Source: Cytobacillus praedii (lineage in GTDB: Bacteria > Bacillota > Bacilli > Bacillales > Cytobacillaceae). From it: a stretch of 64,000 nucleotides of DNA. The notes beneath the pieces are model-generated. The model was not told the DNA's origin and ran no database searches. It worked only from the letters and a program-made list of their open reading frames with translations. Of the stretch, positions 17,225 to 28,500 are shown piece after piece; positions within the stretch are counted from its first letter, which is position 1; each line of letters opens with the position of its first letter. Location: NCBI RefSeq assembly GCF_001439605.1, contig NZ_LMBX01000002.1, positions 62,001 to 126,000 of the forward strand, read 5' to 3'. The translations under genes and the position numbers were made by a program.

Positions 17225-19954
17225 TTATACTTCCGATGATTCATTATGTTCTTTTGCCTCATTAATTACCTTCTCTGCTATTGGACTGATAGCAGCTAGA
17301 TTGTTTTCCGAAATCTTCACATTCACAATTTCTGCATTTGGTTCTACTACTATATCTGCTTCTGATATATTTTTGACTTCTATTTTCTCTTCCTTATAAT
17401 AAATTTCCAAGTGCTCAAGAATTGAGAGCTTCGTCATATCTATTTCATTTGAAACCACTATAATTATTTCATCTGAATTAGAAATCTCTCCATCATTATT
17501 AACATCCTTGTATGTTATCCCCGTTGCTTGAAGTGTCAAGGTTTTAGCAACTCGTTCTGCCTCTGCACGCTCAGCTTTTGCCTTCTCTTCGGCTGCTCTT
17601 TTCCTGTCTGCTTCCTCCTTTTCTTTTTGAGCGGCAAGCGCCTCTGCTGCCTTTTCATCCATTTTCTGCTTATAGACAAGTCCGCCTGCTCCGCCAACAA
17701 TGACCAAGCTGATCAAAACGATCAAACTGGATACCACCGCTTTTTTATTCTTATAAATAAATTTACCTATAGCGCTTAAACGCTGGAATTTAACCTCTTC
17801 CATCGCCTTTTTTATCATTGGATGAATAGCTTCCCATCTTTTTTCGACTCTTTTATCACCAAAAATCACCTTTGAATGAGTACTCAAATATCTTTCTACA
17901 GCATTTTTGAAAGCAGGATCATTTACCTGGGATGCGCCCCATATTCTAAGGAAACGCTGTAAAAAGACTCTCATTTCATCTATGCCTCCATTTGAATCTA
18001 CAAATGAAAACATTTCATCATAGTGGTAGAGATGATCATTTTTGTGGCCTTTGTTATAAAAACTTAAAGCAATTCTTTCTGTTTGCTCTTCTAAATGACT
18101 TGTCGGGATTAACTTAATAATGATTGCTTGAAGTTTGTCAAAACTAGAATGGAGAACATAACGTTCAGGATTAGACAAATACCTTTTCTCCATGATGTCA
18201 TGAACAAGGTGAATAAGTTCGACTTTTTGCTTAATCTCAGCGCTCATCCGTTCTCCTGGAATATGATTAGCTATGGCGGCAGCTTGATCGAATTCATCTG
18301 GACTCAATAATTCCATCTTCAAACCGCTCATCACTTCTTTAGACAAGCTCGTAATCATAGCCTTCTTAAACAATTGAATGCGATCATTCAAATTTCTTCC
18401 AGCATTTAAATTTCTTTGCACCTCTTGAAAGGCTCTTAATCGATTTCTTTCCTTTCGAAAAACTAAGACAAGCCTTTCTCTCGTCAGATCATTAATCAAT
18501 TGGTTATCGAATACCTCAGGATTCTGATCCAGCAAATATCTTATCTCTTCTAGTACTTCTTTTAAGGTAGCCATACTATTTAATCTTAGTTCTACATAGG
18601 CTTCTAAAATTACTGGGACCAGCTTCGGTTGTTTCAAGATCGCTGCATTCACATTTTTAAACAGGATTGGGTATCTTTTTATGTATTCATATACTTGATT
18701 TAAATAATTTACATCACTTGCCCCATAATATAATGAAACCACTAAATATTGATAAATTTTGCTGAGATCTCTTGGAGCAAATAAAGTGGATAGCTGCAAA
18801 ATTTCCGCAATTGTTTCATCATCAGGCAATGAATGCTTAGAAATTCTTGCGGCATCATCATGTACTAATTTCACTAAGACCTGATATAGCTCTGTTTTTT
18901 GACTAATATTATCACTCGTTAAAAATGAGCGAAAACTTTTATAAAGGGATGAAAGCTTACTGTTAGTTTTGCTATAGCCTCCATCTTTAATAGCGTAAAG
19001 AGAGACTAACTCATTATAAGATTGAATAGAAAGGCTTTTTTGATCAAATAATGCTGTTTTCGCAAACGTATAAAAATCTGCTAGCTTTGAAGGGGCTTGC
19101 TGTAAATTTCTAAATATAAACTCAAAAAAAGGATGATGATCTAAATTTTCGTTTGCATTGATAAAATGATGGAAAGCAAAATCAAAAACGTAGTCCTTGC
19201 TTATTAAACGATCATTCGGGCGAATGCTTCCTTTCTCAACAAACATGAGATTAATATTTTTTTTACTTTGGGGTTCTGCAGCATATGAAATAAAACCAAA
19301 ATACTTCCTTAGTTCATATGGAATACATTGAAATAAATAATAGGTTAAATGATAAGCAGATTCAGTTGCCGCTGTTATATCGCCAGGTAAGGAGACATAC
19401 ACTTTTTTCTTTGTTGTTAATGAAGAAATCAGTGCAAATATCAACTGCATACATTGTTCAGATGAGATATTTAGTTCGTTCAAAATTGAATGTAGCGGGC
19501 GGAAATGCCCGTTTTTAAAAGGAAGAGTATCTAATTCTTCCAATTCGCTCCCGTTAGTAAGTTCATAGTCTGTACGGAAAGGGAGACTTCCAAAAACTGT
19601 ATCGGCTACATAAAGATACTCCTTCGCTCTTTCTTTAGGAATAATCATATTATGGGAGAAGAAGGTTTCCCTCTCACCTGTATAGTCCGATTCTTTATAA
19701 ACACTTTGTCCAAAAATCAATTCTCCTGTATCAGTAACCATAATAAGCTTTGACTTTGGATACTTTCCTTCATCTCTTACTCCACTATTCGAAAGTTCTC
19801 TTGGAGGATAGTAAGAACAGAGAGGGTGGATGACCTTTTTAATAAAATTGTTATCGAGCCCTTTCGATTTAGCAATCGTATCGTATCCAGGAGTGGTCGT
19901 AAAAATCCCTGCCCTCTCCCTTGTGTACATATGCTGCTGAATTTGTAACATCAC
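17225..19954 (-). CDS. GAP1-like GTPase-associated membrane protein with C-terminal EF-hand-like loop
   Basis: Protein of 909 residues. The N-terminus (IQQHMYTRERAGIFTTTPGY, then a long region with YYPPRE...FGQSVYKESDYTGERETFF) fits the GTPase-associated protein 1 (GAP1) N-terminal type, followed by a large helical middle region. One membrane helix lies at about 740-759 (SSLIVLISLVIVGGAGG), then a charged Ala/Glu/Lys coiled coil and a C-terminal domain with an EF-hand/dockerin-like loop DVNNDGEISNSDE (about 817-829). With Lys/Arg-rich flanks before the helix the bulk should be cytosolic and the calcium-binding-type tail outside. It starts (GTG then ATG) right after the stop of the GTPase gene, so the two are tightly coupled. 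The family assignment is from memory of domain names and was not tested. Confidence 0.72.
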   Translation of the reverse strand: MMLQIQQHMYTRERAGIFTTTPGYDTIAKSKGLDNNFIKKVIHPLCSYYPPRELSNSGVRDEGKYPKSKLIMVTDTGELIFGQSVYKESDYTGERETFFSHNMIIPKERAKEYLYVADTVFGSLPFRTDYELTNGSELEELDTLPFKNGHFRPLHSILNELNISSEQCMQLIFALISSLTTKKKVYVSLPGDITAATESAYHLTYYLFQCIPYELRKYFGFISYAAEPQSKKNINLMFVEKGSIRPNDRLISKDYVFDFAFHHFINANENLDHHPFFEFIFRNLQQAPSKLADFYTFAKTALFDQKSLSIQSYNELVSLYAIKDGGYSKTNSKLSSLYKSFRSFLTSDNISQKTELYQVLVKLVHDDAARISKHSLPDDETIAEILQLSTLFAPRDLSKIYQYLVVSLYYGASDVNYLNQVYEYIKRYPILFKNVNAAILKQPKLVPVILEAYVELRLNSMATLKEVLEEIRYLLDQNPEVFDNQLINDLTRERLVLVFRKERNRLRAFQEVQRNLNAGRNLNDRIQLFKKAMITSLSKEVMSGLKMELLSPDEFDQAAAIANHIPGERMSAEIKQKVELIHLVHDIMEKRYLSNPERYVLHSSFDKLQAIIIKLIPTSHLEEQTERIALSFYNKGHKNDHLYHYDEMFSFVDSNGGIDEMRVFLQRFLRIWGASQVNDPAFKNAVERYLSTHSKVIFGDKRVEKRWEAIHPMIKKAMEEVKFQRLSAIGKFIYKNKKAVVSSLIVLISLVIVGGAGGLVYKQKMDEKAAEALAAQKEKEEADRKRAAEEKAKAERAEAERVAKTLTLQATGITYKDVNNDGEISNSDEIIIVVSNEIDMTKLSILEHLEIYYKEEKIEVKNISEADIVVEPNAEIVNVKISENNLAAISPIAEKVINEAKEHNESSEV

Positions 19955-21214
19955 CTAGTATTCCTTTCCTTCAATATAGCCAAGCTGGTTTAAAAGCCAT
20001 ATAACCGGTTCATCGACCCGAATGGGGTTTACTACTCCAGCTATTTCCTTATTTACTGGATTCGTACCTAGTGCTGATACAGCAAAAAAGGCAGTATTTG
20101 TAAAGTACACATCTAAAGCATCTTTAAAGGGGCGATCAATCTTCTCGATAAGTCTTCTGACTTCACCATTAATATTTTCAAATTCTATTAGATTTAAAGC
20201 TCCTGTATGTACATAGTTATTAAACAAATTACTGTTCGGCCGAATATAGGCGCCATCTTCTTCAGCAAGTGTATTTAATAAATCACTCTTTGTAAGGATA
20301 ACAGCCGTCGGAATAGATGTTTTCCCTTTATCTTGATGGCCAATAAAATTCTCAAACAAGTTCAGAATGACATCACGAGGCTCAGCATATCGTTCTGATA
20401 CATCTCCATGATTATCTAAATGAATGAGCATCCGTTCCCGAATTGACTTGATCTGCAATGGATCGACAAGGAATAATATCCCTGCTGAATTTTTAATGTG
20501 AGAAGCAAAAATAGATAGAAAATCCTGATCAACCATTCCTTCACCTGGAACATCAAAAAAGACTAAAGTGAGCGGTGCCTGGTTTTCATTTTTAAAGATT
20601 AATTGAAAAATGTAAGGCTCCTGCAGCTCTAATCTCGTAGACTGCAGCATTCTGCCATTCTCAAAAATAAGATCTTCATATTTTTCTTTAAATTTACGGC
20701 TAACATCTGCGTTTAATGGCATACATGCTGCATTAAAATTGTAGGCAGTCGTATTTTGAAGGGTATGGATTAAGGAAGTCATGTATACTGATTTACCTAC
20801 CGAGGATGCTCCAACAATCGAGATAATATTGCTTGGCACTTTACCAGCATTAATGGGCAGTTCATTATGACAAGCAGGACAAAGCCGCTTTCTCGTAACG
20901 ATTCCATGTGAATCTGTAATAGCAGCTAGTACACCATCTGCATATACTTTATCGTCATCATGAATGTATTTTGGATGCAGTACTGCTTCCATTTCTGGGG
21001 CAGAGTCCATTCCAAACTTTGCTCGATATTTATTCAGCTCTTCATCTTCCTGAAGTGCATAATCTTCATCATCTTCCAGATGATGAGCTGCCCGGAATAC
21101 CACATCCTCTGGCTGATACTTTTCAAAGCAATAAGGACAGACAATATCATAAAAAGGCGGCTTCACTTTAATTTCTTCTTTCTTAAACAAATTCTTAAAC
21201 ATGCTGATCATCAT
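19955..21214 (-). CDS. Zinc-ribbon P-loop GTPase (DO-GTPase-like)
   Basis: Protein of 419 residues. A split zinc ribbon (CPYC at 26-29 and CPAC at 112-115) precedes a P-loop NTPase: G1 GASSVGKS (135-142), G3-like LVFFDVPGEG, and G4-like VILTKSDLL, which specifies guanine. The DVPGEG form and the inserted helices resemble the GTPases found beside GAP1 proteins (called DO-GTPases in comparative genomics). No membrane segment. AGGAGG precedes several closely spaced ATGs (21214, 21211, 21202); the second has the best spacing. Its stop touches the start of the GAP1-like gene. Probable switch protein of the operon. Confidence 0.75.
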   Translation of the reverse strand: MMISMFKNLFKKEEIKVKPPFYDIVCPYCFEKYQPEDVVFRAAHHLEDDEDYALQEDEELNKYRAKFGMDSAPEMEAVLHPKYIHDDDKVYADGVLAAITDSHGIVTRKRLCPACHNELPINAGKVPSNIISIVGASSVGKSVYMTSLIHTLQNTTAYNFNAACMPLNADVSRKFKEKYEDLIFENGRMLQSTRLELQEPYIFQLIFKNENQAPLTLVFFDVPGEGMVDQDFLSIFASHIKNSAGILFLVDPLQIKSIRERMLIHLDNHGDVSERYAEPRDVILNLFENFIGHQDKGKTSIPTAVILTKSDLLNTLAEEDGAYIRPNSNLFNNYVHTGALNLIEFENINGEVRRLIEKIDRPFKDALDVYFTNTAFFAVSALGTNPVNKEIAGVVNPIRVDEPVIWLLNQLGYIEGKEY

Positions 21215-21222
21215 ACATCCTC

Positions 21223-21858
21223 CTATTCTGGAATGAGTTCATATAAATCACCATACTGTTTTCCATTAGTAAAAAAGAGACGAATATAGTCATCCTTATT
21301 TATTTGAATTTCCGGCAGAGAGGTTTGACCTGGCTGAAAGTCATTTACAAAATGATAAATAGACCCATCGATTGTACTTGTTGGATGACTCTCCTTTTTT
21401 TTGACGTAGCATAAGCTTTCTTTAGGTATAAATACTTCAGATTTAATTGTGATTTTCACCGTCTTTTTAGAGCTGAACCATCCCTTTTTATACTTTATCG
21501 AATAATAAATCTTTGCTTTCTGTGCTTTGATTGTTATTTCATTGTGCTGATTATCCTGATTAAGAATAACCATTTTCCCGTTTTCATGAATAGCTGGGTA
21601 GATTTTATAAACAATTTTCCCGATCGAGTCAACAGTATCCTTATAACCTGCATTTGATTTATATTCTTCTCTCGTATATAGCTTCATAGGAATAGAGCTT
21701 TCCTCACCAAAGGAAAGCCCATCCTCTTCTGCTGCTTTACAAATATAAACAAATTCAATATTCTTTGGCCATTGCCAAGATAAGATTATGGAATAATCTT
21801 GCATCCTTATCTTAGGCTCCTTAATCCACTGATTGGACTCTGCATAACTCCAATTCAT
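21223..21858 (-). CDS. Small beta-rich protein of the GTPase operon, unknown family
   Basis: Protein of 211 residues without signal peptide or membrane helix. It has many predicted beta strands with aromatic and lysine-rich edges (for example KIYYSIKYKKGWFSSKKTVK) and two halves of similar texture, suggesting a beta-sandwich such as an Ig/FN3-like adaptor. No catalytic motif was recognised. It lies between the second vWA gene (12 nt upstream) and the GTPase gene (8 nt downstream), so it is co-translated with them and likely a subunit or adaptor. Confidence 0.65.
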   Translation of the reverse strand: MNWSYAESNQWIKEPKIRMQDYSIILSWQWPKNIEFVYICKAAEEDGLSFGEESSIPMKLYTREEYKSNAGYKDTVDSIGKIVYKIYPAIHENGKMVILNQDNQHNEITIKAQKAKIYYSIKYKKGWFSSKKTVKITIKSEVFIPKESLCYVKKKESHPTSTIDGSIYHFVNDFQPGQTSLPEIQINKDDYIRLFFTNGKQYGDLYELIPE

Positions 21859-21870
21859 GATGAAAACTCC

Positions 21871-23151
21871 TTAATAAAAAGTTTTGCTCGTATGTTTCTT
21901 ATCTGAATCAGCAAATGCTCTTCTGTTATACAAACTAACATCCGATCTATTCGTCCCGCCTTCGGCATTGTACATTCTATAAGGAACGACTGCAGAGAAT
22001 AAACTCACAATAACTGCAAGAATGATATCACTCCAAAGTCTTATATAGAATCCTTTTAAGAAAAGACTTCCGAATCCCCATTCTAAAATCAATCCAGCAA
22101 TTACTCCCGCTGCTAACCCGCCAATGGCCAAGCTTTGTGCCAGGAAGCGATTATCAAACATCAGCCCAAGCGCTAAGCCTAATACCCCTCCTATTAAAGA
22201 AACAAATAGAATTCTTAGGAATTTATATAGAAGCATATATTGAGCAGAACCTTGACGTTCACCTATTAAAAGCCTATCTTGTGTATCCTTTTGAATGTCC
22301 TGAAAAGCGCTGGAAAGTTTATTCGCATCATCGACGCTATAATAAGCCCCACCTGTTCGTTCTGAAATATCACTTAATAGAGCTGCACCTTGATTTTGTT
22401 TCTGGCTTAAGCCAACTGTGTTAATGACAATTTGTTTATCCTGGAATGGTTTTACAGACTGAGAAACATCCATTTTACTAAATCCATCTGATAAAAGAAC
22501 AGCCATTGTCAGTCTGTCATCATTTACTTGGTTTAGATATTCCATTGCATCAGAAAGAGCGAGTCCGATATCCGTTCCGCCTTGAAAACGAATTGACTTT
22601 TCAAATTCATCTCCTGCCTGTTGTTTCTCACTATTATTCTTCAAAAAAGTAAATGTTTGAAGCATCTTTGTTTGATCATTAAAGACTAAAAGTGCACTTC
22701 TCTGATTCCCGTCTACCTTCATTAAGAACTCTTTAACAGCAGCAATTGTTTTATTATCCGGATCCGTTTCTAGCATGCTTTCAGAAATATCCACAATCAG
22801 AATAATATCCTCTGGGGACTTCGTATCCAATGCATCTAATTCATAGATAAATTGCAGCAAGCTGCCCGCAATAAATGGGAGAATTACCATAACGGGGACA
22901 AGCAATTTCAATGAAAAAGAGGCATATGATGAAGCCCAGCGTAATCCATTTAATCTAGGATTCAATTTTTCTCCAATGAATGCCATTAAGCCAATCCATA
23001 GTCCTAACTGGCCGAAGTATAGTCCTACTAAGATGCTATTAGGAACCTCCCCTTTTAATTCGGACAGTAAAGCCTCACCAGTAAATGCTCCAATTACTCC
23101 TCCAATAGCCGTTAAAATAAAGAGAAGAAAATTAAAATTTCTTACCTTCAT
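21871..23151 (-). CDS. vWA-domain polytopic membrane protein
   Basis: Protein of 426 residues. Two or three N-terminal membrane helices, then a von Willebrand A domain with an intact MIDAS (DIILIVDISESM; DxSxS) and the later TDIGLALSDAMEYL and LLSDG blocks, then about four C-terminal membrane helices. The vWA domain is predicted to lie between membrane blocks and to bind a divalent metal and a protein partner. The start is set at ATG 23149-23151, preceded by AAAGGGG at 7 nt; the upstream TTG at 23172 lacks a ribosome binding site. Gap of 17 nt to the preceding gene. The second vWA protein of the operon (the other is at 28912). Confidence 0.8.
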   Translation of the reverse strand: MKVRNFNFLLFILTAIGGVIGAFTGEALLSELKGEVPNSILVGLYFGQLGLWIGLMAFIGEKLNPRLNGLRWASSYASFSLKLLVPVMVILPFIAGSLLQFIYELDALDTKSPEDIILIVDISESMLETDPDNKTIAAVKEFLMKVDGNQRSALLVFNDQTKMLQTFTFLKNNSEKQQAGDEFEKSIRFQGGTDIGLALSDAMEYLNQVNDDRLTMAVLLSDGFSKMDVSQSVKPFQDKQIVINTVGLSQKQNQGAALLSDISERTGGAYYSVDDANKLSSAFQDIQKDTQDRLLIGERQGSAQYMLLYKFLRILFVSLIGGVLGLALGLMFDNRFLAQSLAIGGLAAGVIAGLILEWGFGSLFLKGFYIRLWSDIILAVIVSLFSAVVPYRMYNAEGGTNRSDVSLYNRRAFADSDKKHTSKTFY

Positions 23152-23168
23152 CAAGTTACCCCTTTCAA

Positions 23169-25487
23169 TCAAGTTGATCGCAGATTAATGGGCTCAGGGT
23201 GGAACTCATATCCACTTTCACGATATTTCTCATAGTATCGAATATTGTTTTGATAAAATCTCAAGTCCTCGATAGCAAACCCACCCATTAAACTTAACTT
23301 TTCAATCCCACTTGCTCTATTCTCATGGATGCAGCCGAGGCGGTAGGGGCGATTATCCTTATCTATTCCTAAAACATATTGGATAAAGCTGCTCTGAAAA
23401 TCTCCAAGGTAATATTTCTCTTCATACTTATGTTTCTGACTATAATCTAATAAATGAATATGACAGGCCGAGTCCTTTTCCAGAAGCTGGTATAGTTCAT
23501 GAAAAAGCTCTTCTTTTGTAAGGACCTGAGGGTCACCATAATCAACCATTACATTTCCTCTTGCTAGTATTTCTTGTTCGAACGTTTGATCTAGCTTTCC
23601 TGATTCGAAGATAAACCTTTGACACATCTCTATGACCCGGTTGGTAAACATCCCTTGTTTAAGAAGGAGGGAAAGTTTCCCCAAATTCTTTTCCTCAAAG
23701 TAAAATTCTGTTGAACGTTTTTCCGTTAACTCTTGAAGAATGGATTGGACTATCCTCTCATAATATTCTGGAATATTTTGGTTAATCTTATTTTGATAGC
23801 CTGTTGTTATTTCAACCTTCCTGCGGTACAAATTCATTTCCAAACTATTAAATACCTCAATTTGCTTCTTATACTCTTCATGGCACTCCTCAAGAATCAG
23901 CATATAGTAGTTGACCAGCTCAAGCTTTGAGTCAACTAGTAAACTTATACACTTATGCTGATATATTCTATTAATTAAATGAGAAATGAAATTTCTAGTT
24001 GTTCGTTTCTTGGAAAATAGGACTTTTCGGAAATCCTGCTGTCCTCCATATTCACTGTATATCGTGTTTAGTTCTTCTTTAAGTACTTCAGATTGATGGA
24101 TATACTCGGAGCGAAGCCGGAGCAAATATTGGACAACCTGTTCATCCGTCCATCGATAAGCACAAAAAACCCCATATTTAGAGTTTTCCTCCACTCGCTT
24201 TTGAAGCAGCTCTTGTAACGGTTGATTCGAATAATAGTCTTTCATCTTTTCAAAAAATGGCTTCAACAGGTTCTCTTGAAAAAACACCTTAGCTGAATCC
24301 CCAAATAATATTTCCTCTGCTTCTCTTAAGGTCAGATTTTCCAGCTGATGATACATATAATCAGAAGGCATTAAACCAAGCATCTCTTCTATTATTTCCG
24401 TAGGAGGGAAAAAGGAAGAAACTTTACTATGAATAGAGAGGTTATCTAATTCAAGTAATTCAATAACTTTTTGCTGCTCTATATTATTGGCACGATCACC
24501 GATAACAGCTTTTAAATGTATATAAAAATAATAAAGAACATTTATAACAATCGCTTCATTAGGACGGCTAACTTTTGAAAACCCAGCTGAAACAAATGCT
24601 GGTATCCGTTCATCATTTTGAATATTTTTCGAAAAATGGACATTGTTGTACATTTCATTTCCGGGAAAATGTTCATTTTCATTTACTTTTTTATTTTTTA
24701 TTAAGTTAACTGCATTAATAATTTCTGCATTTTTACCTATGCTATTTTCTGTAAACATCCCACGTTCGTCTTTATCACTTAGAAGATACACAAGATCAAA
24801 TAACGGTCCCTTTCTAGTAACAGAGATCCGAATCCTATCTTTAGTAACAAGAATGTCTTTTGAAAAAGAAAATTGCTGTTCTTGCATCTTTTTTAACTCA
24901 CGAAGAAAGCTTAAGCCTAAAACCGAGGTGCCTTCGTCTGCTGTTCTTTCTTCTAGTAAACAGAAAGCATCTAAGTAGGTCATTGTGAATAAATCCCTTA
25001 AGGAGTGTTCAAGTAAAATAGCTAACTCTGATAGGATAACTGTAAGCGGATCATTTATCTCGGTAATGACAGAGATATTAACCTTTTGAAAGGAAGCAAA
25101 TTTATTCCCTAGTTCTGCAAAACGGACATTTAATTGGCGCAAAAGCTGGTTATAATCAACCAGCTTTTGCTCATCTTGATAAAAGGCTTCATATAATGAA
25201 GGCCTGCTTCTTTTTCCTGATGCATCCTTTTCAGCGGCTTTAAATGATATAACATTTGCTTCTGCCCATGTTTCTTTCAAATAGGCATGAAGATACAAAA
25301 TTCCGTCATGGTTAGCCCACTTTTTTTGATTTAGTTCATAGACTGCCTTTAGAGCAGGCAGAGACTGATCACCAATAAATAAGTAAATGATCGGATTACT
25401 GATCAGCCGTCTTCCCTCTTTACCAAGATGGCTATTTTCAGCCTTTAGAATATAATCTTCGATGATTTTTCCTACTAACTTTTGCAT
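23169..25487 (-). CDS. Large cytosolic protein of unknown family in the tubulin-like/vWA operon
   Basis: Protein of 772 residues that I do not recognise. The N-terminus (IIYLFIGDQSLPALKAVYEL, then GILYLHAYL) looks like an alpha/beta fold; residues about 250-770 are mainly helical and charged, with many Glu/Lys/Tyr and a few stretches that could form coiled coils. No signal peptide, membrane helix or nucleotide motif is visible. It is 22 nt downstream of the tubulin-like gene and 17 nt upstream of the second vWA gene. Its position suggests a dedicated partner of the tubulin-like protein; this is inference from context only. Confidence 0.65.
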   Translation of the reverse strand: MQKLVGKIIEDYILKAENSHLGKEGRRLISNPIIYLFIGDQSLPALKAVYELNQKKWANHDGILYLHAYLKETWAEANVISFKAAEKDASGKRSRPSLYEAFYQDEQKLVDYNQLLRQLNVRFAELGNKFASFQKVNISVITEINDPLTVILSELAILLEHSLRDLFTMTYLDAFCLLEERTADEGTSVLGLSFLRELKKMQEQQFSFSKDILVTKDRIRISVTRKGPLFDLVYLLSDKDERGMFTENSIGKNAEIINAVNLIKNKKVNENEHFPGNEMYNNVHFSKNIQNDERIPAFVSAGFSKVSRPNEAIVINVLYYFYIHLKAVIGDRANNIEQQKVIELLELDNLSIHSKVSSFFPPTEIIEEMLGLMPSDYMYHQLENLTLREAEEILFGDSAKVFFQENLLKPFFEKMKDYYSNQPLQELLQKRVEENSKYGVFCAYRWTDEQVVQYLLRLRSEYIHQSEVLKEELNTIYSEYGGQQDFRKVLFSKKRTTRNFISHLINRIYQHKCISLLVDSKLELVNYYMLILEECHEEYKKQIEVFNSLEMNLYRRKVEITTGYQNKINQNIPEYYERIVQSILQELTEKRSTEFYFEEKNLGKLSLLLKQGMFTNRVIEMCQRFIFESGKLDQTFEQEILARGNVMVDYGDPQVLTKEELFHELYQLLEKDSACHIHLLDYSQKHKYEEKYYLGDFQSSFIQYVLGIDKDNRPYRLGCIHENRASGIEKLSLMGGFAIEDLRFYQNNIRYYEKYRESGYEFHPEPINLRST

Positions 25488-25509
25488 TCCATTTTGGCCC
25501 CTTAAAGGT

Positions 25510-28500
25510 TTATCTAATCACCTTAATTAGACTATTTACCTTTTCAAGAATTTGTTTATAAAATGTATACATTTCTTCTCCGTTAACGAATTCTTTTCGA
25601 TCATATTCTAATGTTGATTTAGCTTCTAATGCTGCATCACTTAATGCTTCTAATCTACTTGTTAATACCCCGGTATCATCGCTCATCGACAAATTCGTAT
25701 TTCTTCGATCCGCTTTCTTATCAATAATCCCTTTGCGCTTTTCATTAAGCGAACGGTAGACTTGGTAAAGCTCAAATTCAATAAACTTATTAACCTTCGT
25801 TAAGTTAAGGAAAGGCTCCCAGCTCTCTTCTTCTACATCGTGATCATAGACATAAACAGCACCTTTTTTCGTAATGGTGCTTGTATATAAAACTTCAATA
25901 AACTTTTCTATATTCACAGCTTCATCCTGAAACGATTTAAGTGAAGCTTCGAGTTCATACAATACTTCCTGAATCGATTCATATTTTAGAACTTCTTCTC
26001 TAACATAATGGATGAGATTCGGTGTGCGAATAAAATTTTCAATCGCCAAATTTTTATTACTGCTGCCAAAAATATCTCTCTTGGAAACAACAGGAAGCTG
26101 CTCTGTTAAAAGCCTACGAAGTTCACTGATACACTTTTTCACTTCACCTAAATTTGGCTTATCTGAATGATGTTCCATTTGGTATTGGTTTAGAATGTCT
26201 GAAAGATTAAATTGTCCAGAAAGAATGACTTCAAATTTATTATTCGTGTTTGCATATTCGCCCTTATCCTTGATGACACCGAATTCTATTGCTTTAGCAA
26301 ATAATTCTCTTATGCGGCGGTTGTAATCTTTAAGTCTAGCATTTTCATAAATGTCTCCCCATGACATTTCTGGAATAGGCGACGGAAGGTATGCCCAATT
26401 ATCTTTTTCCGATTGAGAAAGATGTCGGCCTACCCCTTCTTGTTCAAATATCGTGCGTTCATAGCTTTGTTCATAACTAGTGAGTGGAGTATAGACAAAT
26501 AATGGGACTCCATTTTTCGTGTTTAACCAGAAAATCCGGTTCTTTACCTCACTTTCCTTGACCGTGAAGCGAGCACCGCTTACTGAGGTTCTCTGGAAAT
26601 CCTTTATTCCCTTTAAAATATTTGGTGCTTTATGAGGGACTGAAACAAACCCCCAAGATGGAAATACAAGATTACCTACACTATTGTTTAAATGGAATAC
26701 CGGAACCGCTTCATCATTAAGTAATTTTGCAATTTTTCGTTCAATAATATGTTCGATCGATTCATCTTCTCCGTATTTCATAACGAGAAAGTCTTCCATC
26801 GATTTCGTGATTAAATCGCCGAACTTTTCAGAGAGAAATTCAGAAATGGAACTGATAATATCTAAATCCTGTTCTTTTACCCAACGATTTGATTGATCGA
26901 GCAGATCTTTTGTAAAATCTGCAATCATATCATTTCCATCTTTTGTATCCATAATTTCTGTTATTTTTTCAGCCATATCAGGAACACTCACTACATTCCA
27001 ATAATAAGTTTTGTTCCCGCTCCCATCCTGGGTTTCTTCGCCACGAATTAAGATATCGCCATTTTTTTCAAAAATCGCATTTAATGTATTTAATATCTCC
27101 GTTACAACAGAGTACATTTTATTATTTTCTTCATTAATCATCGTGTGGACATCCTGATAAAAATCAATCATATGCTCCATACACTCTTTATCTGCACGAA
27201 GATAATATTCATCAATTTTAGTTGAGATGTAGGCGTTTTTCTTCTTATCTTTTGAGAATAGCGCACTTTTGGCATCAGCTAATCTTTCTGCCCCATGCTG
27301 GGCCATATCGTTTATTTCCATTGGTTTTCGATATACCTGTTCTTGCAAAAATTCAATATAAGACTTGATCAAGTTTAATAAACTATTTCCTTTAGCTGTA
27401 AAAATTAAGCGGGATACAAAAAATGGACCCTGCTCAGGATTTAAAAATATACGTTTAATCTGTTCTTTAAAATTTTCAAGCAGCTCTGCTGGATATTGCT
27501 TTTTTAACTTAATATAATTTTCTCTTGCCTTTGATAGGTACCCTTGTTCAAGTTCTTGATCTAAACTGATCGTTTGCTGCTTTATCACATTGTTAAAGTT
27601 TAAGCGATCGCTATTTTCATAGCCCGGAATCGGTTCAGGAACAAGGGAATTGAACTTTCTATGTACAGAATCAATATCAAGCCCCATCCTATTCGCAAAC
27701 GTTTCAACTTCCTCTTGAGTAGGTGAAGCAGGAAACATTTTTTCCATCTTTTTAAAAACTTTATAGGCTAAGTATGTTGTCATTTCTTCAACAGGCAAAA
27801 TCGCAGATGAAGCCCCAAGAATGTTGTAGGAATAATTTGCGGCGTAAGCTTTATGCATCTGCTTAATATTCGTGCCAATATTGCTGATATAATCGTGAAT
27901 GGCAAATTCCTCTCCCGATTGCTTATCCTCATTTGCCATAAAGTTTGTAATATTTTCAGCTGTTACATTCATGGTGTAGTCATACGCATTTTCAAGCAGT
28001 TTCCCGTCAAGATTTGTCGCAGAAATGAGATGACACAGATTATATGGAGGCATTGGCGAATTAACAGTCAGGATATTCCCATACTGCTGTTTAAATCGCT
28101 CATTCCGCTCATCCACATTCATCCAATAATCAAGCTCTTTCAAAGCTGCAAACCCGTTTTTCTTGATGTATTCACTTGTGTGCGTATTTAAGCTTTTATT
28201 TGATAAATTGACATCAGGTGTAAATAAGTACCCGAGAATACTCACTTTATCAACACCCGCTGAGCCATGTTCCTTTTCCATAATGCCGCGAATAATATAG
28301 GAGATATCCAGGAAGCATCCTGAACCTGTTCCTCCAGAGATACCAGTTAAAATGAACACGGACATCCTTTTATTGGTCCCTTCAGATAAAACCTTTATTT
28401 TCTTTTCAATTGTTTGCACTACTTGATTAATCTTCGTAAATAATAGTAATCGTCCCGCCTGTCTAACCCCAGATGCCCCACTTATTCCATCTGTAATCAA

